A DNA stretch of 56,960 bases from an uncultured Bacteroidota bacterium (GTDB taxonomy: Bacteria; Bacteroidota; Bacteroidia; Flavobacteriales; BACL11): positions 1 through 56,960 of the forward strand of contig CABXPN010000004.1 in the NCBI GenBank assembly GCA_902514225.1. Reading direction: 5' to 3'. The notes beneath the pieces are model-generated. The model had not been told where the DNA came from, made no database searches, and was given only the letters and a program-made list of their open reading frames with translations. Position numbers and translations under genes: made by a program. Positions 1 through 8,476 of this stretch are shown here, in pieces (position 1 is the stretch's first letter; every line of letters begins with the position of its first letter).

Positions 1-170
1 TGCTATTCCAGGATCTTGGGGTTATAGAATTAAGTGGAGAGCGACAACAGGAGGAAGTTGGATTTTTGATACTACGACCACAAATAGTTTAACCTTAACA
101 GGATTAAATACAGGAGCTTCCTATCAGTGGAGAGTACAAGGTATGTGTGATTCTCTTGGTACAAATCTAT
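1..170 (+). repeat. Intragenic direct repeat, copy 1 (FnIII type B)
   Basis: This stretch aligns base for base, without gaps, to 1180-1349 (offset 1179 bp, 393 codons). Identical runs include 25 bases beginning acaggaggaagttgg and 21 bases beginning ttaacaggattaaat. It encodes the FnIII segment with GGSWIFDTTTTNSLTLTGLN. Confidence 0.85.
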
Positions 171-2218
171 CTTCATGGACATCTACACAATCTTTTACTA
201 CTGCTGTTTGTAATATATCATTGAGTAGTTCTGTTACGGACGCTACATGTAATGGAGGTTCAGATGGATCGATTGATTTAAGCGCTACAGGAGGTAGTGG
301 TTCTTATACTTACTTGTGGGATAATGGTTCTACATCTGAAGACCCTTCTTCTTTAAGTGCTGGAACTTATGTTGTAACGGTAACAGATAGTTGGGGTTGT
401 ACAGCAACTTTAAGTGTAGTTGTTGGAGAAGCTTCGGTTATTGCGACAAATAACCCACAATCTATATGTCCTGGAGGATCTTATAGTATTAATGGTAATA
501 CTTATACATCTGCTGGTACTTATACTGATGTATTCACAGCGGCAAATGGATGTGATTCTACAGTAACTACTGTGATTTCTTTAAGTGCTGGTCCATCAGT
601 ATCTATTACTCCTTCTGGTCCGATTACTATATGTAATGGATTAGGTGCTACATTATCTTCATCAGTAACTAATGCTAACTATACATATGAGTGGAGTGAT
701 GCGACTGGTGTAATATCAGGAGCTACATCTTCTGCATATAGTGCTTCTGTTGCAGGTACTTATAGTTTAACGATTACTACTCCAGCTGGATGTTCATCTA
801 CATCTAATTCAGTTGTTGTAAATATTGTTACAGTATCTACACCATCTTCTTTAAGTACGACTAATATACAATTAGATAGAGCGACCATGAATTGGGGATC
901 TGTTGCTAATGCAGATCATTATGATTTACGAGTTAGAGAGCAGGGTACTTCTACATGGGCTACTTTCCTTCAGAATTTATCAGGGACAAGTAGAACAAAG
1001 ACAGGTTTGTCCTCATCTACTATATATGAATGGCAAGTACGTTCAGCGTGTAGTTCTGATAGTAGTTCTGTATCTGCTTGGTCTTCATCAGAGGTATTTA
1101 CTACATCTACTCCTTGTACAACACCACAGAATCCGAATGTATCAGGTATTGATACGACTTCAGCAACAATAGGATGGGATGCTATATCAGGATCTTGGGG
1201 TTATAGAGTACGTTATAAAGTGACAGGAGGAAGTTGGATTTTTGATACCACGACCACAAATAGTTTAACATTAACAGGATTAAATACAGGAACCACATAC
1301 AGATGGCAAGTACAAGGTATGTGTGATTCACTTGGATCAAACATGTCTGGATTTACATCTAATCAATATTTTACAACTTTAGTACCTCTAGCTTCATGTA
1401 ATATACCTACTGGAATGACATCCTCTACAGGATTAACTAATGTAGTATTAAGTTGGAATTCAGTTTCTAATGGTATAAAATATGATATTAGAAGACGTGT
1501 TCAAGGGACATCAACATGGACTTATTTATATAATATATCTAGCACAACTAGAACAATAAACAACTTAATATCAGCTACAACTTATGAATGGGAAATTAGA
1601 ACACAATGTGCTAGTGGCTCTTCTTCTTGGAGTTCAACATTAACATTTACTACTGCAGCTGGATGTACAGTACCAACAAATCCTGATGAACAAAATATCT
1701 CTATTACTTCAGCAGATTTAATATGGGACGCTGTTTCTAGTGCTGTTTCTTATAGAATAAAATGGAGAAAAACCTCTGGATCTTTAAATGTGAATGTTGT
1801 GTCAATTAATTCGTTACCATTAACAGGACTTGATCCTTCATCTACATATAAATGGAGAGTGAGATCTAATTGTGATGTCTCAGAAAGTAATGTTTCTGCA
1901 TTTACATCTTGGCAATATTTTAATACATTATCATCAATTAGAATTTCTTCTGGAGACGCTGAGTTAGATAAGAACCTAAACATTTATCCGAATCCGACAA
2001 GAGGTATGTTTAATATTTCCTTTGTTTCAGATGAAGTTGTTTCCTTAAATATGAGTATTTCTGATGCTTATGGTAAACAAATTTTGGTAGAAACAGAAGA
2101 AATGTTTGTCGGAGAGTACACAAAACAAGTAGATTTATCTGCTTATCCAAAAGGAATTTACATGGTACAAATAAAAACAAACGACTCATTTATTACTAAA
2201 AGAGTAGTTGTTCAGTAA
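1..2218 (+). CDS. Secreted multidomain FnIII/SprB-repeat protein with T9SS tail (5' end cut off)
   Basis: The reading frame is open from base 2, so the gene starts left of the window; the first internal ATG at 143 is not a credible start because homologous FnIII sequence precedes it. Visible order: the end of an FnIII domain (to about 205), one SprB-type repeat (about 230-420, with GSIDLSATGGSGSYTYLW), a cysteine-bounded module starting QSICPGGSY, an Ig-like module (about 590-830), four FnIII domains in an alternating A-B-A-B pattern (about 833-1930), and a C-terminal type A T9SS sorting domain (about 1975-2218) with IYPNPTRGMFNISF and final KRVVVQ. The family is exported across the outer membrane by T9SS and anchored or released at the surface; adhesin or matrix roles are common but the ligand is unknown. 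Function beyond secreted surface protein is inference. Confidence 0.9.
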   Translation, partial: AIPGSWGYRIKWRATTGGSWIFDTTTTNSLTLTGLNTGASYQWRVQGMCDSLGTNLSSWTSTQSFTTAVCNISLSSSVTDATCNGGSDGSIDLSATGGSGSYTYLWDNGSTSEDPSSLSAGTYVVTVTDSWGCTATLSVVVGEASVIATNNPQSICPGGSYSINGNTYTSAGTYTDVFTAANGCDSTVTTVISLSAGPSVSITPSGPITICNGLGATLSSSVTNANYTYEWSDATGVISGATSSAYSASVAGTYSLTITTPAGCSSTSNSVVVNIVTVSTPSSLSTTNIQLDRATMNWGSVANADHYDLRVREQGTSTWATFLQNLSGTSRTKTGLSSSTIYEWQVRSACSSDSSSVSAWSSSEVFTTSTPCTTPQNPNVSGIDTTSATIGWDAISGSWGYRVRYKVTGGSWIFDTTTTNSLTLTGLNTGTTYRWQVQGMCDSLGSNMSGFTSNQYFTTLVPLASCNIPTGMTSSTGLTNVVLSWNSVSNGIKYDIRRRVQGTSTWTYLYNISSTTRTINNLISATTYEWEIRTQCASGSSSWSSTLTFTTAAGCTVPTNPDEQNISITSADLIWDAVSSAVSYRIKWRKTSGSLNVNVVSINSLPLTGLDPSSTYKWRVRSNCDVSESNVSAFTSWQYFNTLSSIRISSGDAELDKNLNIYPNPTRGMFNISFVSDEVVSLNMSISDAYGKQILVETEEMFVGEYTKQVDLSAYPKGIYMVQIKTNDSFITKRVVVQ
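1180..1349 (+). repeat. Intragenic direct repeat, copy 2 (FnIII type B)
   Basis: Second copy of the FnIII-B segment that begins the window, in the same reading frame. Nucleotide identity is high enough, including near-identical synonymous positions, to suggest recent duplication or gene conversion inside the gene. The third B-type domain at about 1665-1930 is much more diverged. Confidence 0.85.
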
Positions 2219-2223
2219 ATATA

Positions 2224-2254
2224 TTTGGTTGTATTGCAAAAAAGCTTATTTTTG
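2224..2254 (+). promoter_or_regulatory. Bacteroidota-type promoter upstream of rimP-nusA-infB
   Basis: TTTG at 2224-2227 and TATTTTTG at 2247-2254 (matching TAnnTTTG) are separated by 19 bp, the spacing expected for the Bacteroidota primary sigma factor. Transcription would start near 2260, before the hairpin at 2280-2300. Confidence 0.6.
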
Positions 2255-2279
2255 CAAAGAATTTACGGAAGAAAGAATA

Positions 2280-2307
2280 GGAGGGGCGATTAGCCCCTTC
2301 TTTTATT
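2280..2307 (+). terminator. GC-rich hairpin with T-tract between the T9SS gene and rimP (terminator or attenuator)
   Basis: GGAGGGGC (2280-2287) pairs with GCCCCTTC (2293-2300) around a GATTA loop and is followed by TTTTATT. As a Rho-independent terminator it could end the upstream cargo gene, but it lies downstream of the predicted rimP promoter and 15 bp before the rimP ATG, so it could also attenuate the rimP operon. Confidence 0.65.
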
Positions 2308-2314
2308 GTAAGAT

Positions 2315-2770
2315 ATGATATCAAAAGAAAGAGTAGAAAGATTAGCTTTAGAAAAGATAATTGAACTAAATTATTTTTTAGTTGATATTAAGATAAACTC
2401 AAATAATGAGATTACTGTATATTTTGATAATGAAGAAGGAGTACTTATCCCAGATATTTTAAAAGTGAGCCGACATATTGAAGGAAATCTGGATAGAGAT
2501 ATAGAAGATTACCAACTTACTGTTTGTTCTCCTGGTATTGATAAAGCATTTGTAGTGAAAGAACAATACCAAAAAAATATAGGTAGAGATGTGAAAATTA
2601 AAACTACTGAAGGTGATGTAAAAAAAGGAAAATTACTTTCCTATTCAGATGAAGAAGTTGTAATTGAAACATCAAAAAAGAAAAAAAAGAAAAAGGAATT
2701 ATTAATTGAAGAGTTAACAATTCCATCAGATAAAATAAAAGAAACTAAACTGATAATTAAATTTAAATAA
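2315..2770 (+). CDS. rimP: Ribosome maturation factor RimP
   Basis: A 151-residue protein of normal RimP length. The first half has the RimP N-domain pattern, including VSRHIEGNLDRD and the signature YQLTVCSPGIDKAF at about residues 66-79; the second half is the small Sm-like C-domain. RimP binds the 30S subunit and assists its late assembly in the cytoplasm. Position directly before nusA and infB is the classic arrangement. A run of seven or more lysines at about residues 119-126 comes from an A-rich stretch near 2680-2694; the frame stays open through it, so I see no frameshift. The ATG lies 15 bp after a hairpin that may regulate the operon. Confidence 0.95.
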   Translation: MISKERVERLALEKIIELNYFLVDIKINSNNEITVYFDNEEGVLIPDILKVSRHIEGNLDRDIEDYQLTVCSPGIDKAFVVKEQYQKNIGRDVKIKTTEGDVKKGKLLSYSDEEVVIETSKKKKKKKELLIEELTIPSDKIKETKLIIKFK

Positions 2771-2778
2771 ATAAAAAA

Positions 2779-4020
2779 ATGAATGTTGAAAATCTAATTG
2801 ATTCGTTTTCGGAGTTTAAAGACGTGAAAAATATTGATAGAGAAACAATGATGAGCATCTTAGAGGATGTTTTTAAAACCGTTTTGGAAAAGAAATATGA
2901 TGGTGCCGAAATATTTGATGTAATTATTAATGTTGATAAAGGAGATTTAGAAATTTGGAAAAACAGAGAAATAGTTGCAGATAATGAACTTGAGGATAAA
3001 AATACTCAAATCAAACTTTCTGACGCACTTAAAATTGAGGATGATTATGAGATTGGAGAGGAAGTTTCTGAGCAAATTAGTTTTGAATCAGAATTCGGAA
3101 GAAGACAAGTACTTTCTATCAGACAAAATTTAGTAGGAAGAATTAACGATCTTCACAGAGATGAAATCTTAAAAAATTACCAAGACAGAATTGGTGAAGT
3201 TGTAAATGCTGAGGTATATCAAATCTGGAAAAACGAAATTTTATTACAAGATGATGACGGTACCGATTTAATTTTACCAAAATTAGAGCAAATACCAAGA
3301 GATTTTTTTAAAAAAGGGGATAATGTAAAAACAGTTGTTAAGTCTGCAGATTTAAGAAATAACAAAGCTCATATCGTACTTTCCAGAATTGCTCCTGAAT
3401 TTATTGAGCGTCTTTTCGAGATGGAAGTTCCTGAAGTTTTTGATGGAATTATTACTATTAAAAAGGTTGTAAGAATGCCAGGTGAAAGAGCTAAAGTAAT
3501 GGTAGAGTCTTATGACGACAGAATTGATCCGGTAGGAGCTTGTGTAGGTGTAAAAGGAAGTAGAATTCATGGAATTGTTAGAGAGTTAAGAAATGAAAAT
3601 ATTGATGTAATAAATTACACAGAAAATATTAATTTACTTATCACCAGATCATTAAGTCCTGCAAAAGTTACTTCTATTGAGTTGAATGATGAGACTAAAA
3701 GAGCAAGCGTTTATATGGATCCGGATCAGGTTTCTTTAGCGATTGGTAAGAGGGGATATAATATTAAACTTGCAGGAGAATTAACAGGTTATGAAATTGA
3801 TGTTTATAGAGATACAGAAGGGTTTGAAGATGATGTTTCTTTATCAGAATTTTCGGATGAAATTGATTCGTGGGTAATTGAAACTTTACAAGGTATTGGA
3901 TGCGATTCTGCCAGAAGTGTGTTAGAAATTAATGCGGAAGACCTTGTAAAAAGAACAGATTTAGAGCAAGAAACAGTAGAAAATGTATTAGGAATTCTGA
4001 GATCGGAATTAGAAGATTAA
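2779..4020 (+). CDS. nusA: Transcription termination/antitermination protein NusA
   Basis: 413 residues. An N-terminal RNA polymerase-binding domain is followed by an S1 domain (about 135-200, starting GEVVNAEVYQ), a first KH domain (about 222-290, with DPVGACVGVKGSRIHGI) and a second KH domain (about 315-350, with VSLAIGKRGYNIKLAGEL), then a short helix-hairpin-helix-like tail. NusA binds RNA polymerase and nascent RNA and modulates pausing, termination and antitermination. It lies 8 bp after rimP and 18 bp before infB, so the three genes are almost certainly co-transcribed. The duplicated acidic C-terminal repeats of gammaproteobacterial NusA are absent, as expected outside that group. Confidence 0.97.
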   Translation: MNVENLIDSFSEFKDVKNIDRETMMSILEDVFKTVLEKKYDGAEIFDVIINVDKGDLEIWKNREIVADNELEDKNTQIKLSDALKIEDDYEIGEEVSEQISFESEFGRRQVLSIRQNLVGRINDLHRDEILKNYQDRIGEVVNAEVYQIWKNEILLQDDDGTDLILPKLEQIPRDFFKKGDNVKTVVKSADLRNNKAHIVLSRIAPEFIERLFEMEVPEVFDGIITIKKVVRMPGERAKVMVESYDDRIDPVGACVGVKGSRIHGIVRELRNENIDVINYTENINLLITRSLSPAKVTSIELNDETKRASVYMDPDQVSLAIGKRGYNIKLAGELTGYEIDVYRDTEGFEDDVSLSEFSDEIDSWVIETLQGIGCDSARSVLEINAEDLVKRTDLEQETVENVLGILRSELED

Positions 4021-4038
4021 AAAAAAGATAGTTAAAAT

Positions 4039-6642
4039 ATGTCTGAGAAAAAGAGTGTTAGGTTAAATAAGTTAGCCAAAGAGTTTAATGTAGGTATGGA
4101 TAGAATACTTGCATTCCTTGAAGAAAAAGGAGTGGAGGGTATAAAACCATCATCTAAAATAGATCATGTTTTATATATGGATCTGTTAGGTGAATTTCAA
4201 CCTGATTTAAAAGCAAAATTAGCAGCTGACTTAGCTTCCCAAGAAAGAGAAGAAAAAAGAGAGCAACAAAGAATTGAAGAAGAGCAGTTAAAATTAAAGG
4301 AGGAGGAAGAGAAGCAGATAGCAGCCCAGGAGCTAAAAGAACTGAAGGAGCAAGAAGGGAAGAGCATTCAAGAGGAAGAATCAAACAAAAAGGAAGAAAA
4401 ATCAGATGTAAAATTTGTAGGAAGAGTTGATGTAACTCCTAAAGAGAAAGTAGTAAAAGAAAAAAAGGAGGCAGTAGAAACTAAAGAGGAAGAAAAACCT
4501 ACAGAAGAAGAGGTTAAGAAAGACGTGATAAAGGCAGGGTCTGTAAAATTATCAGGCCCGAAAATGACGGGACAAAAAATTGATTTATCAAAACTCGCTC
4601 CTAAAAAGAAAAAACCTGTAGCTACATCAACATCTAACCCTACAGATAATAAAAAGAAAAGAAAAAGAATCTCTAATAAAGTAAACCCTAAGAAGTTTGC
4701 AAAAAACAGAGGTAAAATTAAGAAAGCTCCAGTTGAGATTTCTCCAGAAGAAGCACAAAAAAGAATTAGAGAAACATTAGCAAAACTTCAGGGTGGAGGT
4801 AAAAAGCAATCTGTAAAAAACAGAAGAGATAAAAGACAAGCTCATAAGGAAGTTGCAGATCAGGAATTACAAGAAAGGACAGCTGAAAATAAGTTAATTA
4901 AAGTTGCGGAATTTGCAACTGCAAACGAGCTTTCAACAATGATGGGAATTTCTGTAAATGAAATTATTGCTTCATTAATGTCTCTTGGTTTGATGGTTAC
5001 TATGAATCAAAGGTTAGATGCGGAAACAATTCAGATCATTGTAGAAGAATTTGGTTTTGAATTAGAGTTTGTTGGTGCTGATGTTCAAGAATCTATTGAG
5101 GTAGAAGATGTAGAAAATGAAGAGGATTTAGTTGATAGAGCTCCTATCGTTACAATTATGGGTCATGTTGATCATGGTAAAACTTCTTTACTTGATTATA
5201 TTAGAGAAGAAAATGTTATTGCTGGTGAAGCCGGTGGTATTACTCAGCATATTGGCGCTTATGAGGTAACTCTTCCGAATGGGAAACAAATTTCTTTCTT
5301 AGATACTCCTGGTCATGAGGCATTTACTGCTATGAGATCTAGGGGAGCAAAAATTACAGATATTGTAGTAATTGTTGTTGCTGCTGATGATAGAGTTATG
5401 CCTCAAACAAAAGAAGCTATTTCTCATGCAAAAGCTGCTGATGTCCCGATTATATTCGCTATAAATAAAGTAGATAAAGATACTTCTGATCCCGAAAAGA
5501 TTAAAGGTGAACTTGCTGAAATGAATTTGTTAGTTGAAGATTGGGGAGGTAAAATTCAGTCTCAAGATATTTCTGCAAAAACCGGTTTAGGTGTTCCAGA
5601 AATTTTAGAGAAGATACTATTAGAATCTGAGATGTTAGAGCTTAAAGCAAATCCAAATAGAAATGCAGTTGGTTCGGTTATTGAAGCTTCATTAGACAAA
5701 GGGAAGGGTTATGTAACAACAATTTTAGTTCAGAAAGGAACTTTAGAAGTTGGCGATTATGTACTTGCAGGGTCTTATTCTGGTAAGGTAAAAGCTCTTT
5801 TAGATGAAAGAGGAAATAGTATTAAATCTGCAGGACCTTCAACTCCAGCAACCTTACTTGGGTTAAACGGAGCTCCAACTGCTGGTGATGTATTTAATGT
5901 GATGGAAAATGAACAAGAAGCTAAAAAGATTGCAACAAGAAGAATGCAGTTACAGAGAGAACAATCTGTAAGAACTACAAAACATATCACCCTTGATGAG
6001 ATTGGAAGAAGAATTGCTCTTGGAGAGTTCCAAGAATTAAACTTAATTGTAAAAGGTGATGTTGATGGATCGATTGAAGCTCTTTCAGATTCTTTAGAAA
6101 AACTTTCTACTGAAGAGATTAAAGTAAATATTATACAAAAGGCAGTAGGCCAGATTTCAGAATCTGATGTAATGCTTGCTTCTGCATCTGATGCGATTAT
6201 TATCGGATTCCAAGTTCGTCCTTCTATGCAAGCAAGAAAACTTGCCGAAACAGAACAGATTGATATCAGACTATATTCTGTAATTTACAAAGCAATTGAA
6301 GAAATGACTCTTGCAATGGAGGGTATGTTAGCTCCTACTACTGAAGAGAAAATTGTATGTAATATTGAAATCAGAGAGACATTTAAGATTTCTAAAGTTG
6401 GGACAATTGCAGGTTGTATGGTCTTAGATGGTAAGCTGAACCGAAAAACTGGAGTCAGAATTATTAGAGATGGTGTTGTAATTTATACAGGTTCTCTTTC
6501 TTCTTTAAAACGATTTAAGGATGATGTTCAGGAAGTTCAGAAAGGATATGAATGTGGTCTTTCTATTGAAAACTTTAATGATATAAAAGTTAATGATATT
6601 GTTGAGGGATATGAAGAGGTAGAGATTAAAAGAACTCTTTAA
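4039..6642 (+). CDS. infB: Translation initiation factor IF-2
   Basis: 867 residues. A short N-terminal helical IF2N segment is followed by a long Lys/Glu-rich low-complexity linker (about residues 65-270), a second IF2N region, and the GTPase domain with GHVDHGKT at about 375, DTPGH at about 421 and NKVD at about 476. The C-terminal domains that bind initiator tRNA follow. IF-2 places formylmethionyl-tRNA on the 30S subunit and promotes subunit joining. Third gene of rimP-nusA-infB. The linker is rich in AAA/GAA codons and is typical in character for Bacteroidota IF-2. Its TAA stop shares the palindrome TTAA (6639-6642) with the stop of the convergent next gene. Confidence 0.98.
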   Translation: MSEKKSVRLNKLAKEFNVGMDRILAFLEEKGVEGIKPSSKIDHVLYMDLLGEFQPDLKAKLAADLASQEREEKREQQRIEEEQLKLKEEEEKQIAAQELKELKEQEGKSIQEEESNKKEEKSDVKFVGRVDVTPKEKVVKEKKEAVETKEEEKPTEEEVKKDVIKAGSVKLSGPKMTGQKIDLSKLAPKKKKPVATSTSNPTDNKKKRKRISNKVNPKKFAKNRGKIKKAPVEISPEEAQKRIRETLAKLQGGGKKQSVKNRRDKRQAHKEVADQELQERTAENKLIKVAEFATANELSTMMGISVNEIIASLMSLGLMVTMNQRLDAETIQIIVEEFGFELEFVGADVQESIEVEDVENEEDLVDRAPIVTIMGHVDHGKTSLLDYIREENVIAGEAGGITQHIGAYEVTLPNGKQISFLDTPGHEAFTAMRSRGAKITDIVVIVVAADDRVMPQTKEAISHAKAADVPIIFAINKVDKDTSDPEKIKGELAEMNLLVEDWGGKIQSQDISAKTGLGVPEILEKILLESEMLELKANPNRNAVGSVIEASLDKGKGYVTTILVQKGTLEVGDYVLAGSYSGKVKALLDERGNSIKSAGPSTPATLLGLNGAPTAGDVFNVMENEQEAKKIATRRMQLQREQSVRTTKHITLDEIGRRIALGEFQELNLIVKGDVDGSIEALSDSLEKLSTEEIKVNIIQKAVGQISESDVMLASASDAIIIGFQVRPSMQARKLAETEQIDIRLYSVIYKAIEEMTLAMEGMLAPTTEEKIVCNIEIRETFKISKVGTIAGCMVLDGKLNRKTGVRIIRDGVVIYTGSLSSLKRFKDDVQEVQKGYECGLSIENFNDIKVNDIVEGYEEVEIKRTL

Positions 6643-7058
6643 TCAAACCCTCCAATTGTCACTATAATTTTCGAAATATAACATCCCGGAAATTCTTCTG
6701 AGATAATACTTTTTAATTTCTCAGCTTCTAATTTTGTACGAAATTTACCTGCTCTTACTTTCCAATTTGGGTTAATTCTTTCATAAGTTACAGATGTGAT
6801 TTCTGGGAACTTTTTCATAAATTTATATTTCAAACTCTGAGCTTTACCCCTATCATTACCGGAGTATAACTGAACACAATAGCCTTCAATACCATCAGTA
6901 CTTTTATTTATCTCCAGATTTTTTTGCATTAATCCTTCAATACCTTCTTGTAAATTTATTATTGGATCTGTTTTAATTACACTATCAGATGATGACTGAG
7001 TCTGAGAAAACACTAAAAACGGAAATAGCATAATAATTAGAAGAATATATTTTTTCAT
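6639..7058 (-). CDS. Exported SPOR-domain protein
   Basis: 139 residues with an N-terminal signal peptide (hydrophobic core [14 protein letters not shown]) and a C-terminal SPOR-like domain: [20 protein letters not shown], then [21 protein letters not shown] domains bind glycan strands lacking stem peptides, often at division or remodelling sites in the periplasm. No membrane anchor or lipobox was seen after the signal, so it is probably soluble periplasmic. Convergent with infB, sharing four bases. A TAnnTTTG box lies 5 bp upstream of the ATG, so the leader would be very short. The specific role is unknown. Confidence 0.85.
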   Translation of the reverse strand: MKKYILLIIMLFPFLVFSQTQSSSDSVIKTDPIINLQEGIEGLMQKNLEINKSTDGIEGYCVQLYSGNDRGKAQSLKYKFMKKFPEITSVTYERINPNWKVRAGKFRTKLEAEKLKSIISEEFPGCYISKIIVTIGGFD

Positions 7059-7062
7059 TTTT

Positions 7063-7070
7063 CAAAAGTA
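7063..7070 (-). promoter_or_regulatory. -7 promoter box for the SPOR gene
   Basis: The reverse complement reads TACTTTTG, a match to TAnnTTTG, immediately before the ATG at 7058. I see no good -33 TTTG at the right distance. Confidence 0.35.
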
Positions 7071-7180
7071 GAAAATAAAAAAGACACTAAAATTTTTGAG
7101 GTATAGAAACTTGCTATTTAGAATAATTATAAATTACATCAAACTATGATATTCCTCATATTTAGATGAATTGAAAATAC

Positions 7181-7188
7181 TATTTTTG
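7181..7188 (+). promoter_or_regulatory. -7 promoter box for the act operon
   Basis: TATTTTTG, matching TAnnTTTG, lies 28 bp before the actA ATG. A weak TTTA at 7161-7164 (16-bp spacer) is the only -33 candidate. Confidence 0.45.
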
Positions 7189-7216
7189 CAATCGAAAATT
7201 TTGAATATTTTATAAT

Positions 7217-8452
7217 ATGCACTTATTAAAAAACTTAACAAACCGTATTTTTATTTTATTGGTATTATTAGGATTTAGTTTTAACTTATCATCTCAATCA
7301 GAAGCAGAGCAAATATTTAAGTCAACTTGTACAGCTTGTCATACAATTGGTAATGGTAAACTGGTTGGTCCTGATTTAAAAGATGTTTTAACATCTGAAA
7401 GATTTGTAAATGAGGATGACCCTGTACAAACATTAATCAATTACGTACAGAATCCAGCATCTTTTGGAGTTATAGAAATGCCTCCTCAGGCACTTACGGA
7501 TGATGAGATTAAAGGAATATTAACTTATATAAATGAATATGTTCCAGAAGTGAAACCGGTGTCTACAGAGTCTGATTTATCTACAGAAGAAGGGATGAGC
7601 GCAAATGCTACCTTATTTATATATATTATTATTTTATTGGCATTAATTTTTGTTCTGACATCTGTAAAAAACAGCCTAAAAGAAAGTTTGTCTCAACCAA
7701 CAGAATCTGTATCTGAAACGGTTAAGAATTTTGTTACTATAAACAGAAATAAACTTATAATAGGATTTGTATTGTTTATTACAATATTAAACTTTTTATA
7801 TAATTTAATGATGGGTGTAGGAGTGGTAGAGAAATATCAACCAGCTCAACCAATAGAATTTTCTCATAAAATTCATGCAGGAGATAATGGTATTGATTGT
7901 AATTATTGTCACTCTTCTGCCAGAAATAGTAAAACAGCTGGAGTACCTTCAGCAAATGTTTGTATGAATTGTCATACTATGGTAACTAAAGGAACAAATA
8001 CAGGTACTGATGAAATTAGCAAGATACATGATGCTGTAGGATATGATGCGGAGAAGGGAGAGTATATTGAAGGTTATGAACAAAAACCTATTGAATGGGT
8101 TAGAGTTCACACATTGCCAGACTTAACTTATTTCAATCACTCTCAACATGTTACTGTTGGTGATTTAGAATGTCAGCAATGTCATGGAAATATGCAAGAA
8201 AAAACTCTTGGACAAGTTGCTACAATGGAAGAATTAAATTCTCAAAATTTTAATGTAAAAGATGGTATTGAGTTTAAACATGCTACACTTACTATGGGTT
8301 GGTGTATTGACTGCCATAGACAAAAAGAAGTTAATATGGAAGACAATGATTACTATACTGAAATGCACGAGAAAATGAAAGTAAAGTATGGTGATGAGAA
8401 ACTTACTGTAGATAAAATTGGTGGTTTAGAATGTGGTAAATGCCACTATTAA
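7217..8452 (+). CDS. actA: Alternative complex III multiheme cytochrome c subunit ActA (six heme motifs)
   Basis: 411 residues. After a signal peptide comes a class I cytochrome c domain with CTACH near residue 36 and a likely axial-ligand methionine in EMPPQ. Two hydrophobic segments follow (about 135-155 and 187-210), then a pentaheme domain with CNYCH, CMNCH, CQQCH, CIDCH and CGKCH, the last at the extreme C-terminus. Six CxxCH motifs were counted directly. ActA carries electrons from the ActB/ActC quinol side of alternative complex III toward the oxidase or a soluble cytochrome, on the periplasmic face. First gene of actABCDEF. The fused monoheme N-domain is extra to the classical pentaheme core. 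Confidence 0.93.
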   Translation: MHLLKNLTNRIFILLVLLGFSFNLSSQSEAEQIFKSTCTACHTIGNGKLVGPDLKDVLTSERFVNEDDPVQTLINYVQNPASFGVIEMPPQALTDDEIKGILTYINEYVPEVKPVSTESDLSTEEGMSANATLFIYIIILLALIFVLTSVKNSLKESLSQPTESVSETVKNFVTINRNKLIIGFVLFITILNFLYNLMMGVGVVEKYQPAQPIEFSHKIHAGDNGIDCNYCHSSARNSKTAGVPSANVCMNCHTMVTKGTNTGTDEISKIHDAVGYDAEKGEYIEGYEQKPIEWVRVHTLPDLTYFNHSQHVTVGDLECQQCHGNMQEKTLGQVATMEELNSQNFNVKDGIEFKHATLTMGWCIDCHRQKEVNMEDNDYYTEMHEKMKVKYGDEKLTVDKIGGLECGKCHY

Positions 8453-8476
8453 TAAAGATTATAATTTCTATATAAT

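Noticed and set aside
903..1172. 89-codon frame in the T9SS cargo gene
   Set aside because: Shifted frame within the FnIII repeat region; no signal or domain.
2676..2698. Poly-A/lysine stretch in rimP as a frameshift or slippage site
   Set aside because: The frame remains open with a normal RimP C-terminus and length, so a programmed frameshift is not supported.
4200..4560. Lys/Glu-rich repeats in infB as a separate repeat or coiled-coil gene
   Set aside because: It is the usual low-complexity linker of IF-2, in frame with both flanking domains.
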